Below are positions 7,067-14,545 of a DNA stretch of 19,266 nt, in pieces. The stretch is from JAAYAY01 sp964429355 (GTDB taxonomy: Bacteria > Planctomycetota > Planctomycetia > Pirellulales > Thermoguttaceae), in the NCBI GenBank assembly GCA_964429355.1, contig CAYSCH010000162.1:1-19266 (forward strand), given 5' to 3'. Made by a program: the position numbers and the translations under genes. The notes under the pieces are model-generated. The model was given only the letters and a program-made list of their open reading frames with translations. It had not been told where the DNA came from and ran no database searches. Position 1 is the stretch's first letter, and each line of letters starts with the position of its first letter.

Positions 7067-8412
7067 GAATTCTCGCTAAACTGTGCGTCTGCATGTTCGG
7101 TATCTGCCTGATCTGCACGATGGCGTGTCGTTCCCCAAGATGGCGGGAAGCCAACGACGTGGCAGCCCTCCAGGCCGAGCGTCGACAGAAGGTGGAAAAA
7201 ACGGTCGGCTTGAAGCAGAGCGAAGCCGAAATGCAGCTCGCCCGAGATGCCTGGACTTTCGGCGACCGAACCGCTTCTCTTGCCGCGTTGGACGGGATTC
7301 TCGAGCGAGAACCGGGCAACGTGGAAGCGCTGCTGCTGAAGGCCGAGATCCACTTGGCGAAGGATGAACTGATCGACGCCGACCGGTCGATCGCGATCGC
7401 AATCAGCCACGATCCCCAGAACTCAACCGCACGACGTCTTTCCGAGATCGCGCGAACGAAGCAGCTTGCCGCACGCCCACGGGAGACGCAGCGACCGGCC
7501 ATGCCGATGGAGACTGCCCCAATGCCGGGGGGATCGGTCTCGCAGGCCGCGTATTCTCCCACCGAGCCCGGAACCGCTCTGGCCGACGACGAGCAGAGTC
7601 TCATGCTGCCTGAGGCCGCCCAGCAACAGCCCGATCCGACAGCCGATCGACCTGCGGAGGCACCTTCGACGCCTGTGACGTTGGCCGCCGCGTCCCCTGT
7701 TACCATGCCCGCAGTTGTTGCAGCTCCAGGCTTCGCCGAGACTTCCGATCGACCGAGCGATCCTCCGTCTGCCGTGGAATCGCTGCCGGCACCCCAATTT
7801 GAGGCACTGCCGATGTCGGTGGCCATGGCAACCCCGGCGGAAGTCGCGGAGCTTCCAGCTCCCGATCTGGCGGCTAAACCGGAGGGGGGCGTGCCGATTG
7901 TTCTCCAGCCCGAAGAGGCCGCGGCCTATGAGCGTTCTGATGCTCCAACGGGATCTGCCGACGTGACGGATCAGACCGTTTCGGCGGATTCGTCTGCCTC
8001 CGATACCGAATTCCAGTCAGCCATTGCGACCCGCAACTCGATCGCCGCACTTGCCGCGGTAGAGCAGGAGCTGACCAATAATCCGAACGATCCGCAGATT
8101 CCGATTTCGGCGGCTGTGATTGCTCTGGAATCGAATCAGCCTGAGACGGCCGCGTCGATTGCACGCCTGGGGATCGCTTTCCATCCGTCTTGCGCGGGGT
8201 TGCACCGCACTCTCGGTGCCGCTTTGTACCGGACGGGCGACTACGCCTCTTCTCAAGTTGCTCTGCAACAAGCACTTTCGTTGGACAACACGGCTGCTTT
8301 GTCCTACTTTTTAATGGGGTGTGTGTCGGAGAAACTCGGTGACACCGAGGCCGCCCAAACGCACTTCGCACGAGCAACGGAGCTCGATCCGAACCTCGCC
8401 GACGGCGAGTAG
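7063..8412 (+). CDS. TPR lipoprotein, candidate secretin pilotin or partner
   Basis: Encodes 449 residues. ATG 7063 is preferred over an in-frame TTG at 7057 because it forms the ATGA overlap with the secretin stop and has a G-rich ribosome-binding stretch. The N-terminus (MRILAKLCVCMFGICLICTM then A-C) is a lipoprotein signal with the modified Cys probably at 22. Residues 58-131 contain tetratricopeptide helices (ARDAWTFGDRTASLAALDGI, EPGNVEALLLKAEIHLAKDE). Residues of about 135-310 are a Pro/Ala/Glu-rich disordered linker. Residues 317-449 form a second TPR block (AALYRTGDYASSQVALQQAL and a further unit ending in ATELDPNLADGE). TPR lipoproteins of the PilF/PilW type guide secretins to the outer membrane, and this gene is coupled to the secretin. 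It is about twice the length of PilF and has two TPR blocks, so the pilotin role is an inference. Confidence 0.8.
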   Translation: MRILAKLCVCMFGICLICTMACRSPRWREANDVAALQAERRQKVEKTVGLKQSEAEMQLARDAWTFGDRTASLAALDGILEREPGNVEALLLKAEIHLAKDELIDADRSIAIAISHDPQNSTARRLSEIARTKQLAARPRETQRPAMPMETAPMPGGSVSQAAYSPTEPGTALADDEQSLMLPEAAQQQPDPTADRPAEAPSTPVTLAAASPVTMPAVVAAPGFAETSDRPSDPPSAVESLPAPQFEALPMSVAMATPAEVAELPAPDLAAKPEGGVPIVLQPEEAAAYERSDAPTGSADVTDQTVSADSSASDTEFQSAIATRNSIAALAAVEQELTNNPNDPQIPISAAVIALESNQPETAASIARLGIAFHPSCAGLHRTLGAALYRTGDYASSQVALQQALSLDNTAALSYFLMGCVSEKLGDTEAAQTHFARATELDPNLADGE

Positions 8413-8576
8413 TCCGACGCGCCCCTCATCACGCTGACGAGTCTTTCGTCACCGCGCCACACTGCTGGAGACGGGTCCGATCCCTCGGGGTCGTGACCCA
8501 TCGTCGAAAGCCATCGCGGCCGGGATGGAAACGCGTGATAGGTAGTCGCCGGATTCGAGTGAAGTTGCAGCCCCGA

Positions 8577-10061
8577 ATGAAATCCTTCCGCGCTTTCACA
8601 GCCATCGCTGTTTCGGCGTTCGTACTGGCAACGGCCTCCGCCGTAGCTTGGTTCGTACACCTTTTTCTCGCGCCGCTCGTTTGGCCACTGCAGGTGACCG
8701 CCTTTGCCGTGGCCGCCGCCACGTCCCTGGTCTTGGCGCTCCTGGCGATCAACCAGTCCCGCCCGATTCGCGACGCCTTACGCCATTTTTTGATCGATCT
8801 GTCGCAGTCGGACGTTGGCAATCCGGGCGGAGTATCGGAGACCCCCATTCCCCGACGCCTCGAACGAAGTTCCTGGCGTCAAGTGGCGGACGAACTCCGG
8901 CGGACCTTGTCGGAGATGAGCAACCGAGTGCGGGAACTCGAGACCACCCGATCGGCTGTTGAGATCCGTGCCCGTCGGGCAATGGACGAGGCGGACCGGC
9001 TGCGCTCCATTCTGACAAACCTCGGGGATCCGATCCTCGTCGTCAATGGATACGACGAAGTCACGCTGGCGAATCCCGCGGCCCAGTCGCTGTTTTCCAC
9101 CAATTCCGGCGGCCCCGAGAAGCAGTCCGTGGCCAGCCTTTTGACGTGCGAACGGCTGGCAAATCTGCTCCTGACGACAAACCACCGCGAGTCAGACGGG
9201 CGGCGTACTGACGAGATGGAGATCCGCAACCCTGAGGGCGACTCCCATTGGTACCGGGTCACCGCATGCCGTCTTCCACTCTTCCGGGAGGGCGCCTCGT
9301 CTACGGAAGAAGAAGGGCACGGCACGGTTGCCATCCTTCGCGACGTAGACCGCGAGAAGAACCTGCAGAAGCGTAATGCCGAGTTCGTTTCGTCCGTCAG
9401 CCACGAGATGAAGACTCCTCTCTCTGGCATCAAGGCTTACGTGGAATTGCTGGCCGACGGCGATGCGGAGGATGAAGAAACCCGCGAGAACTTTCTCAAC
9501 ATCATCGATACTCAGGCGGACCGACTCCAGCGACTGGTGGAGAACCTGCTCAATCTGGCCCGAATTGAGGCCGGCGTAGTCGACGTCCACAAGAAGGGCC
9601 GTTCGCTCAACGAGATCCTTGAGGAGGCAAGCCATGTCATTCAGCCGGCGGCCGAGTCAAAGAGCATCCAGTTGAACGTTGAATTGAGCCCTCTGTATCT
9701 CGGCGTGTACGCCGACCGCGATCTGTTACTTCAATCGGCAATCAACCTACTGTCGAATGCCGTCAAGTACACCCCCAAGGGTGGACAGGTGACGCTCCGC
9801 AGCCGGAGCGTGGACAACAGGATCGTCTACGAGGTGGAAGATACGGGGGTGGGCCTCAGCCCGGAGGACTGTGTGCGGGTATTCGAGAAGTTCTACCGCG
9901 TGAAGAAGGACAAAGACATGGCCCAGGGCACCGGTCTCGGCCTGCCTTTGGCAAAACACATCGTTGAGGACGTTCACGGAGGGACATTGAGCCTGGAAAG
10001 CCGGTTGGGAGTGGGCAGCAAATTCACAGCAGCCTTCCCCATGGCCGGGCAGATCGCATGA
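8577..10061 (+). CDS. Membrane PAS-domain sensor histidine kinase (PhoR-like)
   Basis: Encodes 494 residues from ATG 8577. A GTG at 8493 in frame would add 28 basic residues; I prefer 8577 because it puts the first membrane helix directly after the start. Two transmembrane helices (about 5-50) are joined by a very short loop, so there is little outside sensor. A helical HAMP/coiled-coil-like stretch lies at about 65-140 and a PAS domain at about 142-250 (LGDPILVVNGYDEVTLANPA). The dimerisation and phosphoacceptor helix holds His276 in SVSHEMKTPLSG. The ATP-binding domain shows the N box with Asn394 (LLSNAVKYTP), G1 at 422 (DTGVGL), the F box FEKFYRV, and G2 at 451 (GTGLGL). All kinase residues appear present. 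It lies 164 bp after the TPR gene, and a receiver gene follows 225 bp downstream as a possible partner. Confidence 0.93.
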   Translation: MKSFRAFTAIAVSAFVLATASAVAWFVHLFLAPLVWPLQVTAFAVAAATSLVLALLAINQSRPIRDALRHFLIDLSQSDVGNPGGVSETPIPRRLERSSWRQVADELRRTLSEMSNRVRELETTRSAVEIRARRAMDEADRLRSILTNLGDPILVVNGYDEVTLANPAAQSLFSTNSGGPEKQSVASLLTCERLANLLLTTNHRESDGRRTDEMEIRNPEGDSHWYRVTACRLPLFREGASSTEEEGHGTVAILRDVDREKNLQKRNAEFVSSVSHEMKTPLSGIKAYVELLADGDAEDEETRENFLNIIDTQADRLQRLVENLLNLARIEAGVVDVHKKGRSLNEILEEASHVIQPAAESKSIQLNVELSPLYLGVYADRDLLLQSAINLLSNAVKYTPKGGQVTLRSRSVDNRIVYEVEDTGVGLSPEDCVRVFEKFYRVKKDKDMAQGTGLGLPLAKHIVEDVHGGTLSLESRLGVGSKFTAAFPMAGQIA

Positions 10062-10180
10062 ACGGGTCAACCTTCTCCGCAATCCGGAGATACTCGTAGG
10101 AGTTGTGGAAGCCGGGAAAAACAGCCAGATCAGACATGCAGCGGCAGGGAGGGAAAAGGGGACCGCCACCTTTTGCCGGA

Positions 10181-10198
10181 CCGGCCGGACCTTTTTTT
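10181..10198 (+). terminator. Possible terminator after the histidine kinase gene
   Basis: A GC-rich stretch able to fold on itself (CCGGACCGGCCGG, from 10176) is followed by seven T at 10192-10198. The stem is short and alternative pairing with GGTCGGCGCC downstream is possible. It could separate the kinase from the receiver gene, or attenuate transcription. Confidence 0.3.
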
Positions 10199-10286
10199 CG
10201 GTCGGCGCCCGCTGCCTGGCACAAAACTTGACTGTCGCCTTTTTCCGCGCCATCCCGCAAGGCAATTTAGAAGTACCAGGAAAGAC

Positions 10287-10565
10287 ATGCCCATGGGAAA
10301 GCGAATCCTCCTCTGTGACGACGAAATCCACATCCTGCGCGCGGCCGAATTCAAGTTGAAACGAGCCGGTTACGACGTACGGGTGGCCAGCGACGGCGAG
10401 GAGGGCTGGGAACTGATTCAGCAGGAGATCCCGGATCTGGTGGTCACGGACTGCCAGATGCCACGACTCGACGGGCTGGCACTCATCGCACGAGCCCGGG
10501 AGCACGAGGCCACGCGAGATCTGCCCTTCTTCATGCTTACCGCCAAAGGGCTCGAATCGAACTGA
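10287..10565 (+). CDS. CheY-type response regulator receiver protein, truncated by a frameshift
   Basis: The intact frame from ATG 10287 (AGGAAAG at 10278-10284) gives 92 residues and stops at 10563-10565. It carries receiver motifs: the acidic pair Asp11-Asp12 (LLCDDE), the phosphoacceptor Asp55 (VVTDCQMP) and Thr85 (MLTAKG). The conserved Lys and the last strand and helix are missing from this frame. They appear downstream in another frame (10562-10684), where IGKPFSPRDLL follows directly. A 5-bp tandem duplication at the junction accounts for the break. Without it the protein would be 130 residues with Lys at 108, a normal single-domain regulator. The gene sits between the kinase and a STAS gene inside the pilus cluster, so it probably received phosphate from the kinase. 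Whether the break is real or an assembly error cannot be told here. Confidence 0.85.
   Translation: MPMGKRILLCDDEIHILRAAEFKLKRAGYDVRVASDGEEGWELIQQEIPDLVVTDCQMPRLDGLALIARAREHEATRDLPFFMLTAKGLESN
10552..10561 (+). repeat. 5-bp tandem duplication (TCGAA twice) at the receiver frameshift
   Basis: TCGAA occurs twice in direct succession at 10552-10556 and 10557-10561. Deleting one copy restores one continuous receiver frame reading KGLELSHSEL. Confidence 0.85.
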
Positions 10566-10684
10566 GCCATTCGGAACTCGCCGACAAATTCAACGTGCTG
10601 GGGGTGATCGGCAAGCCCTTCAGTCCCCGCGACCTCTTGCGTTCGATCGACGAGGTTCTGCAACCAGCGACCAGCCAGGCCTGA
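10562..10684 (+). pseudogene. Detached C-terminal end of the receiver domain, in a different frame
   Basis: Reads LSHSELADKFNVLGVIGKPF then SPRDLLRSIDEVLQ to TGA 10682-10684. It contains the conserved Lys of receiver domains (in IGKPF) and the alpha-5 helix missing from the upstream 92-residue frame. It has no start codon of its own with a ribosome binding site, so it is the broken remainder of the same gene rather than a separate one. Confidence 0.85.
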
Positions 10685-10737
10685 CCGGAGTGCCGCGCCA
10701 ACAGACCGAATCAGCCGATATTTCCCGAGCCGTCCCC

Positions 10738-11064
10738 ATGAACTATGCCACTGAAGTCTTCGGCGACGTGGTTGTTGTCCACACGCCGGAGGAACTGAAC
10801 GAAGATCAATCGGGTCCGTTCGCGCACTACCTTCGCGGGCTGGATCAGAAAAAAGTGGTTCTCGATCTGGACAATTCGGAAATGATCGACAGCACGGGCC
10901 TGAAGTCACTCATCGATCACCAGGTCTACCTGCGAGGCAATATGGGGATGCTGAAGATCGCCACCACCAATAGCACGAACCGCAAGATTCTTGAGATCAC
11001 ACGACTTGACCTGCAGTTGGAGGTCTTCGACAGCGTGATCGATGCCGTCAAGAGCTTCCGCTAG
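10738..11064 (+). CDS. STAS-domain protein (anti-sigma factor antagonist-like)
   Basis: Encodes 108 residues, the typical size of a stand-alone STAS domain. ATG 10738 is chosen over an upstream GTG at 10690 because it starts the first beta strand (TEVFGDVVVVHTPEEL) directly. The STAS signature is clear: a central strand VVLDLDNSEMIDSTGLKSL, with Ser52 in DSTGL as the likely phosphorylation site, as in SpoIIAA/RsbV. Such proteins act in partner-switching cascades, binding an anti-sigma kinase when unphosphorylated. Neither an anti-sigma kinase nor a PP2C phosphatase is next to it. It lies 53 bp after the receiver remnant and 26 bp before the pilus ATPase gene, suggesting cotranscription with the motor genes. 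The partner is unknown, so its action on pilus activity or on gene expression is open. Confidence 0.88.
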   Translation: MNYATEVFGDVVVVHTPEELNEDQSGPFAHYLRGLDQKKVVLDLDNSEMIDSTGLKSLIDHQVYLRGNMGMLKIATTNSTNRKILEITRLDLQLEVFDSVIDAVKSFR

Positions 11065-11090
11065 CCGTCGGCCACATTCGGGAACACTCC

Positions 11091-12851
11091 ATGGGAATTG
11101 TCTCGACCAGCCCCCAACGCCTCGGCGACGTGCTCATTGCCCGAGGTTACCTGACCGAAGAGCAACTGCTCGGCGCACTGAGTGCCCAGCAGGCCGGGGG
11201 ACGCAGCAAACTGCTGGGCGAGGTGATCGTCGAGCAGGGACTGTGCACGGAAGATCAGGTCGTCGAGTGCCTCGCAAACGTGTATGGTGTTCCGTACGCG
11301 AAACTCGAGGCAAGAATGTACGACCCGAAGGTCGTGGATGTACTGCCGCGCGAATATGTCGAGAACAACCTCGTTCTGCCACTTTTCCTCATCGATGACG
11401 TTCTGACGGTCGCAATCTCGGAGCCCTCGAACGTCTTTCTGATCGACGAAATCGGATCCCTGACCGGGCATCGGATTCAGGTCGTCGCCGCCACGTCCCG
11501 CGATATCCGGCGACTGATCACGTCGTTGCCCAATTCCAAGGTCTTCGTGATCGACGACATCATCGAAGACTCGCAAGATGCCGACGTGACCCTGATCGAA
11601 GAGGCGATCGAGGACATCGGCGACATCGAGGAGATCGCGGGACGGTCCCCCGTGATCCGTCTGGTCAACTACCTGATTTTCAATGCGGTCAAGGAGGGCG
11701 CCAGCGACATCCACATCGAACCGGGAGAGCGCTGCCTGCGGGTCCGCTACCGGATCGACGGCCGTTTGTACAAATCCCTGGAGGTACCGCAGCATTTGCT
11801 GGCGGCCGTCACGAGCCGCATCAAGATCATGGCAGGAGTGGATATCAGCGAGCGCCGTCTCCCCCAGGACGGGCGGGTGCACGTTATGCTCGAAGGCCGC
11901 AAGGTGGACCTTCGCGTGAGTACCTTCCCCATGCACAAGGGGGAGAAGACGGTCATTCGTGTGCTGGATACAAAAAGCGTCTCGCTCAACCTGGAGGACC
12001 TGGGATTTGCCGAGGGACTGTTGCACGAATTCCATGAATGCATCAAGGCCCCCAACGGCATCCTCCTGGTTACTGGGCCGACAGGAAGCGGAAAGTCGAC
12101 AACGCTCTATGCCGCCCTCAACGCCGTCAGCTCGATGGAGAACAACGTCTGTACGGTCGAGGACCCGATCGAGTATCACCTTCCGTTGATCAACCAGTTC
12201 CAGGTACAGGAGAAGATCGGGCTGACCTTCTCCAAGGCTTTGCGCACCCTGTTGCGTCAAGACCCCGACGTGATCATGGTCGGCGAGATTCGCGACGAGG
12301 AGACGGCAAGAACGGCAATCCAGGCCGCCTTGACGGGGCATCTTGTGTTCAGCACCCTGCACACCAACGACGCTTGCTCCGCCATCACACGTATGGTCAA
12401 TATGGGCGTCGAACCCTATCTGATCGGCGCCGGTCTGAACGCAGTACTGGCCCAGCGTCTGATCCGCCGAATCTGCTCCAAATGCCGCCAGAGTTACGAT
12501 CCCCCCCGGACCATCCGCAAAGCCCTTGAAAAGATGGGCTGCCATTTCGAGTCGTTCCACAGGGGCGCAGGGTGCAAGAGTTGTCGAAACACGGGCTTCC
12601 GCGGCCGAATCGGCGTGCATGAACTGCTGGTGATCAATGACGAGATGCGTGATGCAATTGCGGCAAATTGCAGCCTCGGACAACTTCGGGCGTTGGCCCG
12701 AAAATCGGGGATGACCACGTTGACGACCGACGGATTCCAGAAGGTCAAGGAGGGCATTACGACCGTGGAGGAGATCTTCCAGGTGGCCGGCGAGGTACGC
12801 GCCGACTCTGCCTCCGCAGATCGGACTGACCAGGAAGGGACCACACCATGA
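11091..12851 (+). CDS. pilB: Type IV pilus / type II secretion assembly ATPase (PilB/GspE) with MshEN-type N-terminus
   Basis: Encodes 586 residues. The N-terminus contains a 24-residue motif at 10-33 (RLG at 10-12, Gly19, Leu26, Leu30, Gln33) and a looser second copy from 41 (LLGEVIVEQG), matching the c-di-GMP-binding MshEN domain. The ATPase core shows the Walker A GPTGSGKST at 329-337, an Asp box (TVEDPIEYH), the Walker B region around 393-402 (DVIMVGEIRD), and the His box (GHLVFSTLHTNDA). A zinc tetracysteine site is formed by Cys462, Cys465, Cys495 and Cys498. This is the cytoplasmic hexameric motor that drives pilus or pseudopilus assembly. The start follows the STAS gene by 26 bp and the stop overlaps pilC as ATGA. 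PilT is excluded by the N-domain and the zinc site. Confidence 0.95.
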   Translation: MGIVSTSPQRLGDVLIARGYLTEEQLLGALSAQQAGGRSKLLGEVIVEQGLCTEDQVVECLANVYGVPYAKLEARMYDPKVVDVLPREYVENNLVLPLFLIDDVLTVAISEPSNVFLIDEIGSLTGHRIQVVAATSRDIRRLITSLPNSKVFVIDDIIEDSQDADVTLIEEAIEDIGDIEEIAGRSPVIRLVNYLIFNAVKEGASDIHIEPGERCLRVRYRIDGRLYKSLEVPQHLLAAVTSRIKIMAGVDISERRLPQDGRVHVMLEGRKVDLRVSTFPMHKGEKTVIRVLDTKSVSLNLEDLGFAEGLLHEFHECIKAPNGILLVTGPTGSGKSTTLYAALNAVSSMENNVCTVEDPIEYHLPLINQFQVQEKIGLTFSKALRTLLRQDPDVIMVGEIRDEETARTAIQAALTGHLVFSTLHTNDACSAITRMVNMGVEPYLIGAGLNAVLAQRLIRRICSKCRQSYDPPRTIRKALEKMGCHFESFHRGAGCKSCRNTGFRGRIGVHELLVINDEMRDAIAANCSLGQLRALARKSGMTTLTTDGFQKVKEGITTVEEIFQVAGEVRADSASADRTDQEGTTP

Positions 12852-14041
12852 CGTTTGCCTACCGAGTACGCGACCCGCTCGGCAATGTTCTCGACGGGAC
12901 CATCCAGGCAGTCAATGCCGACGACGCCTCGCAGCAGCTCCGCAACGACGGCTTCCAGGTCCTGGAAATCGAACAGGACGGGGAAGGTTTTGGCGAGCTG
13001 TTTCCTCGCCGCGTGACCAAAAAGGACTTGATTTTCGTCACCTGTCAACTGGCCATTATGGTCGACACAGGAATCACCCTGTCGGCCGCCCTGGCGGGCA
13101 TGGAACAGCAGGAGTCGAACCCTGCCCTCCGCAAGGTGCTCGGCAGCCTGCGAGAATCCGTCGAGGAGGGGGAGTGCTTCTCGACAGCCCTCTCGCACCA
13201 CCCGAAACTATTCGACAAAACCTATGTTTCGCTGGTTCGAGCCAGTGAAGCGTCGGGCAAGATGGGAGCCATGCTGGATCGAATCGCTTCCTATCTGCGC
13301 GCCGAGGTGGAGACGATCGGAAAGGTGCGCGCCGCAATGGCCTATCCGGCCGTGATGATGGTTGTGGCCACCGGTGTCACCATTTTCCTGCTCACCTACA
13401 TTTTGCCGAAATTCACCCCGCTCTTTCGCTCTCGCGGAACCGAATTGCCCACTCCGACGAAAATCATGATGGGCATTTCGGACGTGCTGATCGACCACTG
13501 GTACTTCTGGCTCGCCGGAGCAATCGCAGCGGCGACAGCCTACTTCCTTGGTCGGAAAACGACTCTTGGCCGACAGATCCTGGACACCACGAAGATCCAT
13601 CTGCCCATCCTCGGACCGCTCTTCCGCAAGGTGACGATCAGCCGAAGCATTCGGACCCTTGGAACGATGCTCTCCAGTGGCGTTCCCATGCTCGACGCCT
13701 TGAAGCTGTGCGGCGAGGTGGCAGGCAATTATCAGTACGAGATGCTCTGGCAGAAGGTCCGAGATGAAGTCACTGCCGGTCGGCGCATTTGCGAGGTATT
13801 GCAGGGCACGCCATTGATCCCGCCGGTGCTCATTCAGATGATTGCCTCCGGTGAGGAAGCCGGCAAACTCGACTATGTGCTGGAACGAGTCAGTTCCTAC
13901 TACGATCGCGAGGTCGAGATGGCCATCAAAACGGCCACCAGCCTGATCGAACCCATCATGATTGCCGCGATGGGGGTGGTCGTGGGGGGGATCGGCATGG
14001 CATTGCTCCTGCCAATTTTCAGTCTCAGCCGACAGACGTGA
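12848..14041 (+). CDS. pilC: Inner-membrane platform protein (PilC/GspF family)
   Basis: Encodes 397 residues, standard for PilC/GspF. It begins with the family-typical strand pair TFAYRVRDPLGNVLDGTIQA. Two repeated T2SSF helical domains follow, at about 60-190 (beginning FVTCQLAIMVDTGITLSAAL) and about 265-395 (SIRTLGTMLSSGVPMLDALK), each followed by a membrane helix. Transmembrane segments lie near 171-195 (VMMVVATGVTIFLLTYIL), 217-240, and 370-392 (IMIAAMGVVVGGIGMALLL). The protein forms the rotor or platform on which the ATPase acts to add pilin subunits. Its ATG overlaps the ATPase stop, so the two are coupled. It is the last gene of the cluster on this strand. Confidence 0.95.
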   Translation: MTFAYRVRDPLGNVLDGTIQAVNADDASQQLRNDGFQVLEIEQDGEGFGELFPRRVTKKDLIFVTCQLAIMVDTGITLSAALAGMEQQESNPALRKVLGSLRESVEEGECFSTALSHHPKLFDKTYVSLVRASEASGKMGAMLDRIASYLRAEVETIGKVRAAMAYPAVMMVVATGVTIFLLTYILPKFTPLFRSRGTELPTPTKIMMGISDVLIDHWYFWLAGAIAAATAYFLGRKTTLGRQILDTTKIHLPILGPLFRKVTISRSIRTLGTMLSSGVPMLDALKLCGEVAGNYQYEMLWQKVRDEVTAGRRICEVLQGTPLIPPVLIQMIASGEEAGKLDYVLERVSSYYDREVEMAIKTATSLIEPIMIAAMGVVVGGIGMALLLPIFSLSRQT

Positions 14042-14085
14042 TCCCCCAGCAGATTCAGATCGCAGCCAAGGCCTGCCGACTTCGG

Positions 14086-14101
14086 CCGTGGGCGGCCACG
14101 G
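14086..14101 (+). terminator. Small GC hairpin after the pilus cluster
   Basis: CCGTGG and CCACGG form a perfect 6-bp stem around a GCGG loop, 45 bases after the pilC stop. No T-run follows, so it is only a weak candidate for a transcription end. Confidence 0.3.
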
Positions 14102-14236
14102 ACTAGCTGGCACTCAATCCACCACGGCCCGGAACCCAAAGACCAGCCTCAGTCAAGTCAAGCCGGGCTCACTTCCGGGAGATACCTCGCTGGGCGCTAT
14201 CAGCGCATAACCCGACCCCAGCGTCCCGAGGGCGTG

Positions 14237-14270
14237 AATACAGAAACCCGCCACAATCAATGGCAGGGTT
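14237..14270 (-). terminator. Candidate Rho-independent terminator of rpsU
   Basis: Read on the minus strand, AACCCTGCCA (14261-14270) pairs with TGGCGGGTT (14245-14253) leaving one bulged T, across a 7-base loop, and is followed by a T-rich tail (TTTCTGTATT). It starts 15 bases after the rpsU stop. The hairpin also reads on the + strand but without a T tail. Confidence 0.55.
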
Positions 14271-14284
14271 GGTTTGCTGCCGGC

Positions 14285-14482
14285 CTAGACGCCTTGCAGC
14301 GTACGATTGCGTCGGGAGCGACGCTCAGCTCGCAGGCGAGCTCGCCGCTTGATTTCGCTTGGCTTCTCGTAGTACTCGCGACGACGCATTTCCTTCTTGA
14401 TTCCGCTGCGTTCCACCAGCTTCCGGAAACGGCGCACCGCCTCCTGGATCGACTCATTCTCCCGCAAAGTCAGCTTGACCAC
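14285..14482 (-). CDS. rpsU: 30S ribosomal protein S21
   Basis: Encodes 65 residues on the minus strand: MVKLTLRENESIQEAVRRFR, then KLVERSGIKKEMRRREYYEK, PSEIKRRARLRAE and a basic tail. The R-E-x-E-S-I-x-x-A-V-R-R-F-R-K motif, E-x-R-R-R-E-x-Y-E-K-P and the K/R-rich C-terminus are those of bacterial S21, which sits near the anti-Shine-Dalgarno end of 16S rRNA and helps initiation. The start is GTG (14480-14482) with a near-perfect ribosome binding site AAGGAGGAG at 14486-14494. It is a single-gene unit between convergent pilC and a candidate terminator. Length matches the standard family. Confidence 0.95.
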   Translation of the reverse strand: MVKLTLRENESIQEAVRRFRKLVERSGIKKEMRRREYYEKPSEIKRRARLRAERRSRRNRTLQGV

Positions 14483-14485
14483 TCA

Positions 14486-14494
14486 CTCCTCCTT
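14486..14494 (-). promoter_or_regulatory. Strong Shine-Dalgarno that fixes the GTG start of rpsU
   Basis: AAGGAGGAG on the minus strand; the AGGAGG core lies five bases from the GTG start codon at 14480-14482. It is much stronger than the sites before the pilus genes. Confidence 0.8.
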
Positions 14495-14545
14495 CAGATG
14501 GTTGGTTCGTTAGAAGCCAGTCCCAGTTTCCGCACACCATTGAAT

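Noticed and set aside
11061..12683. 540-codon open frame on the minus strand opposite pilB
   Set aside because: Low-stop antisense frame in GC-rich coding DNA; pilB on the + strand has all catalytic motifs.
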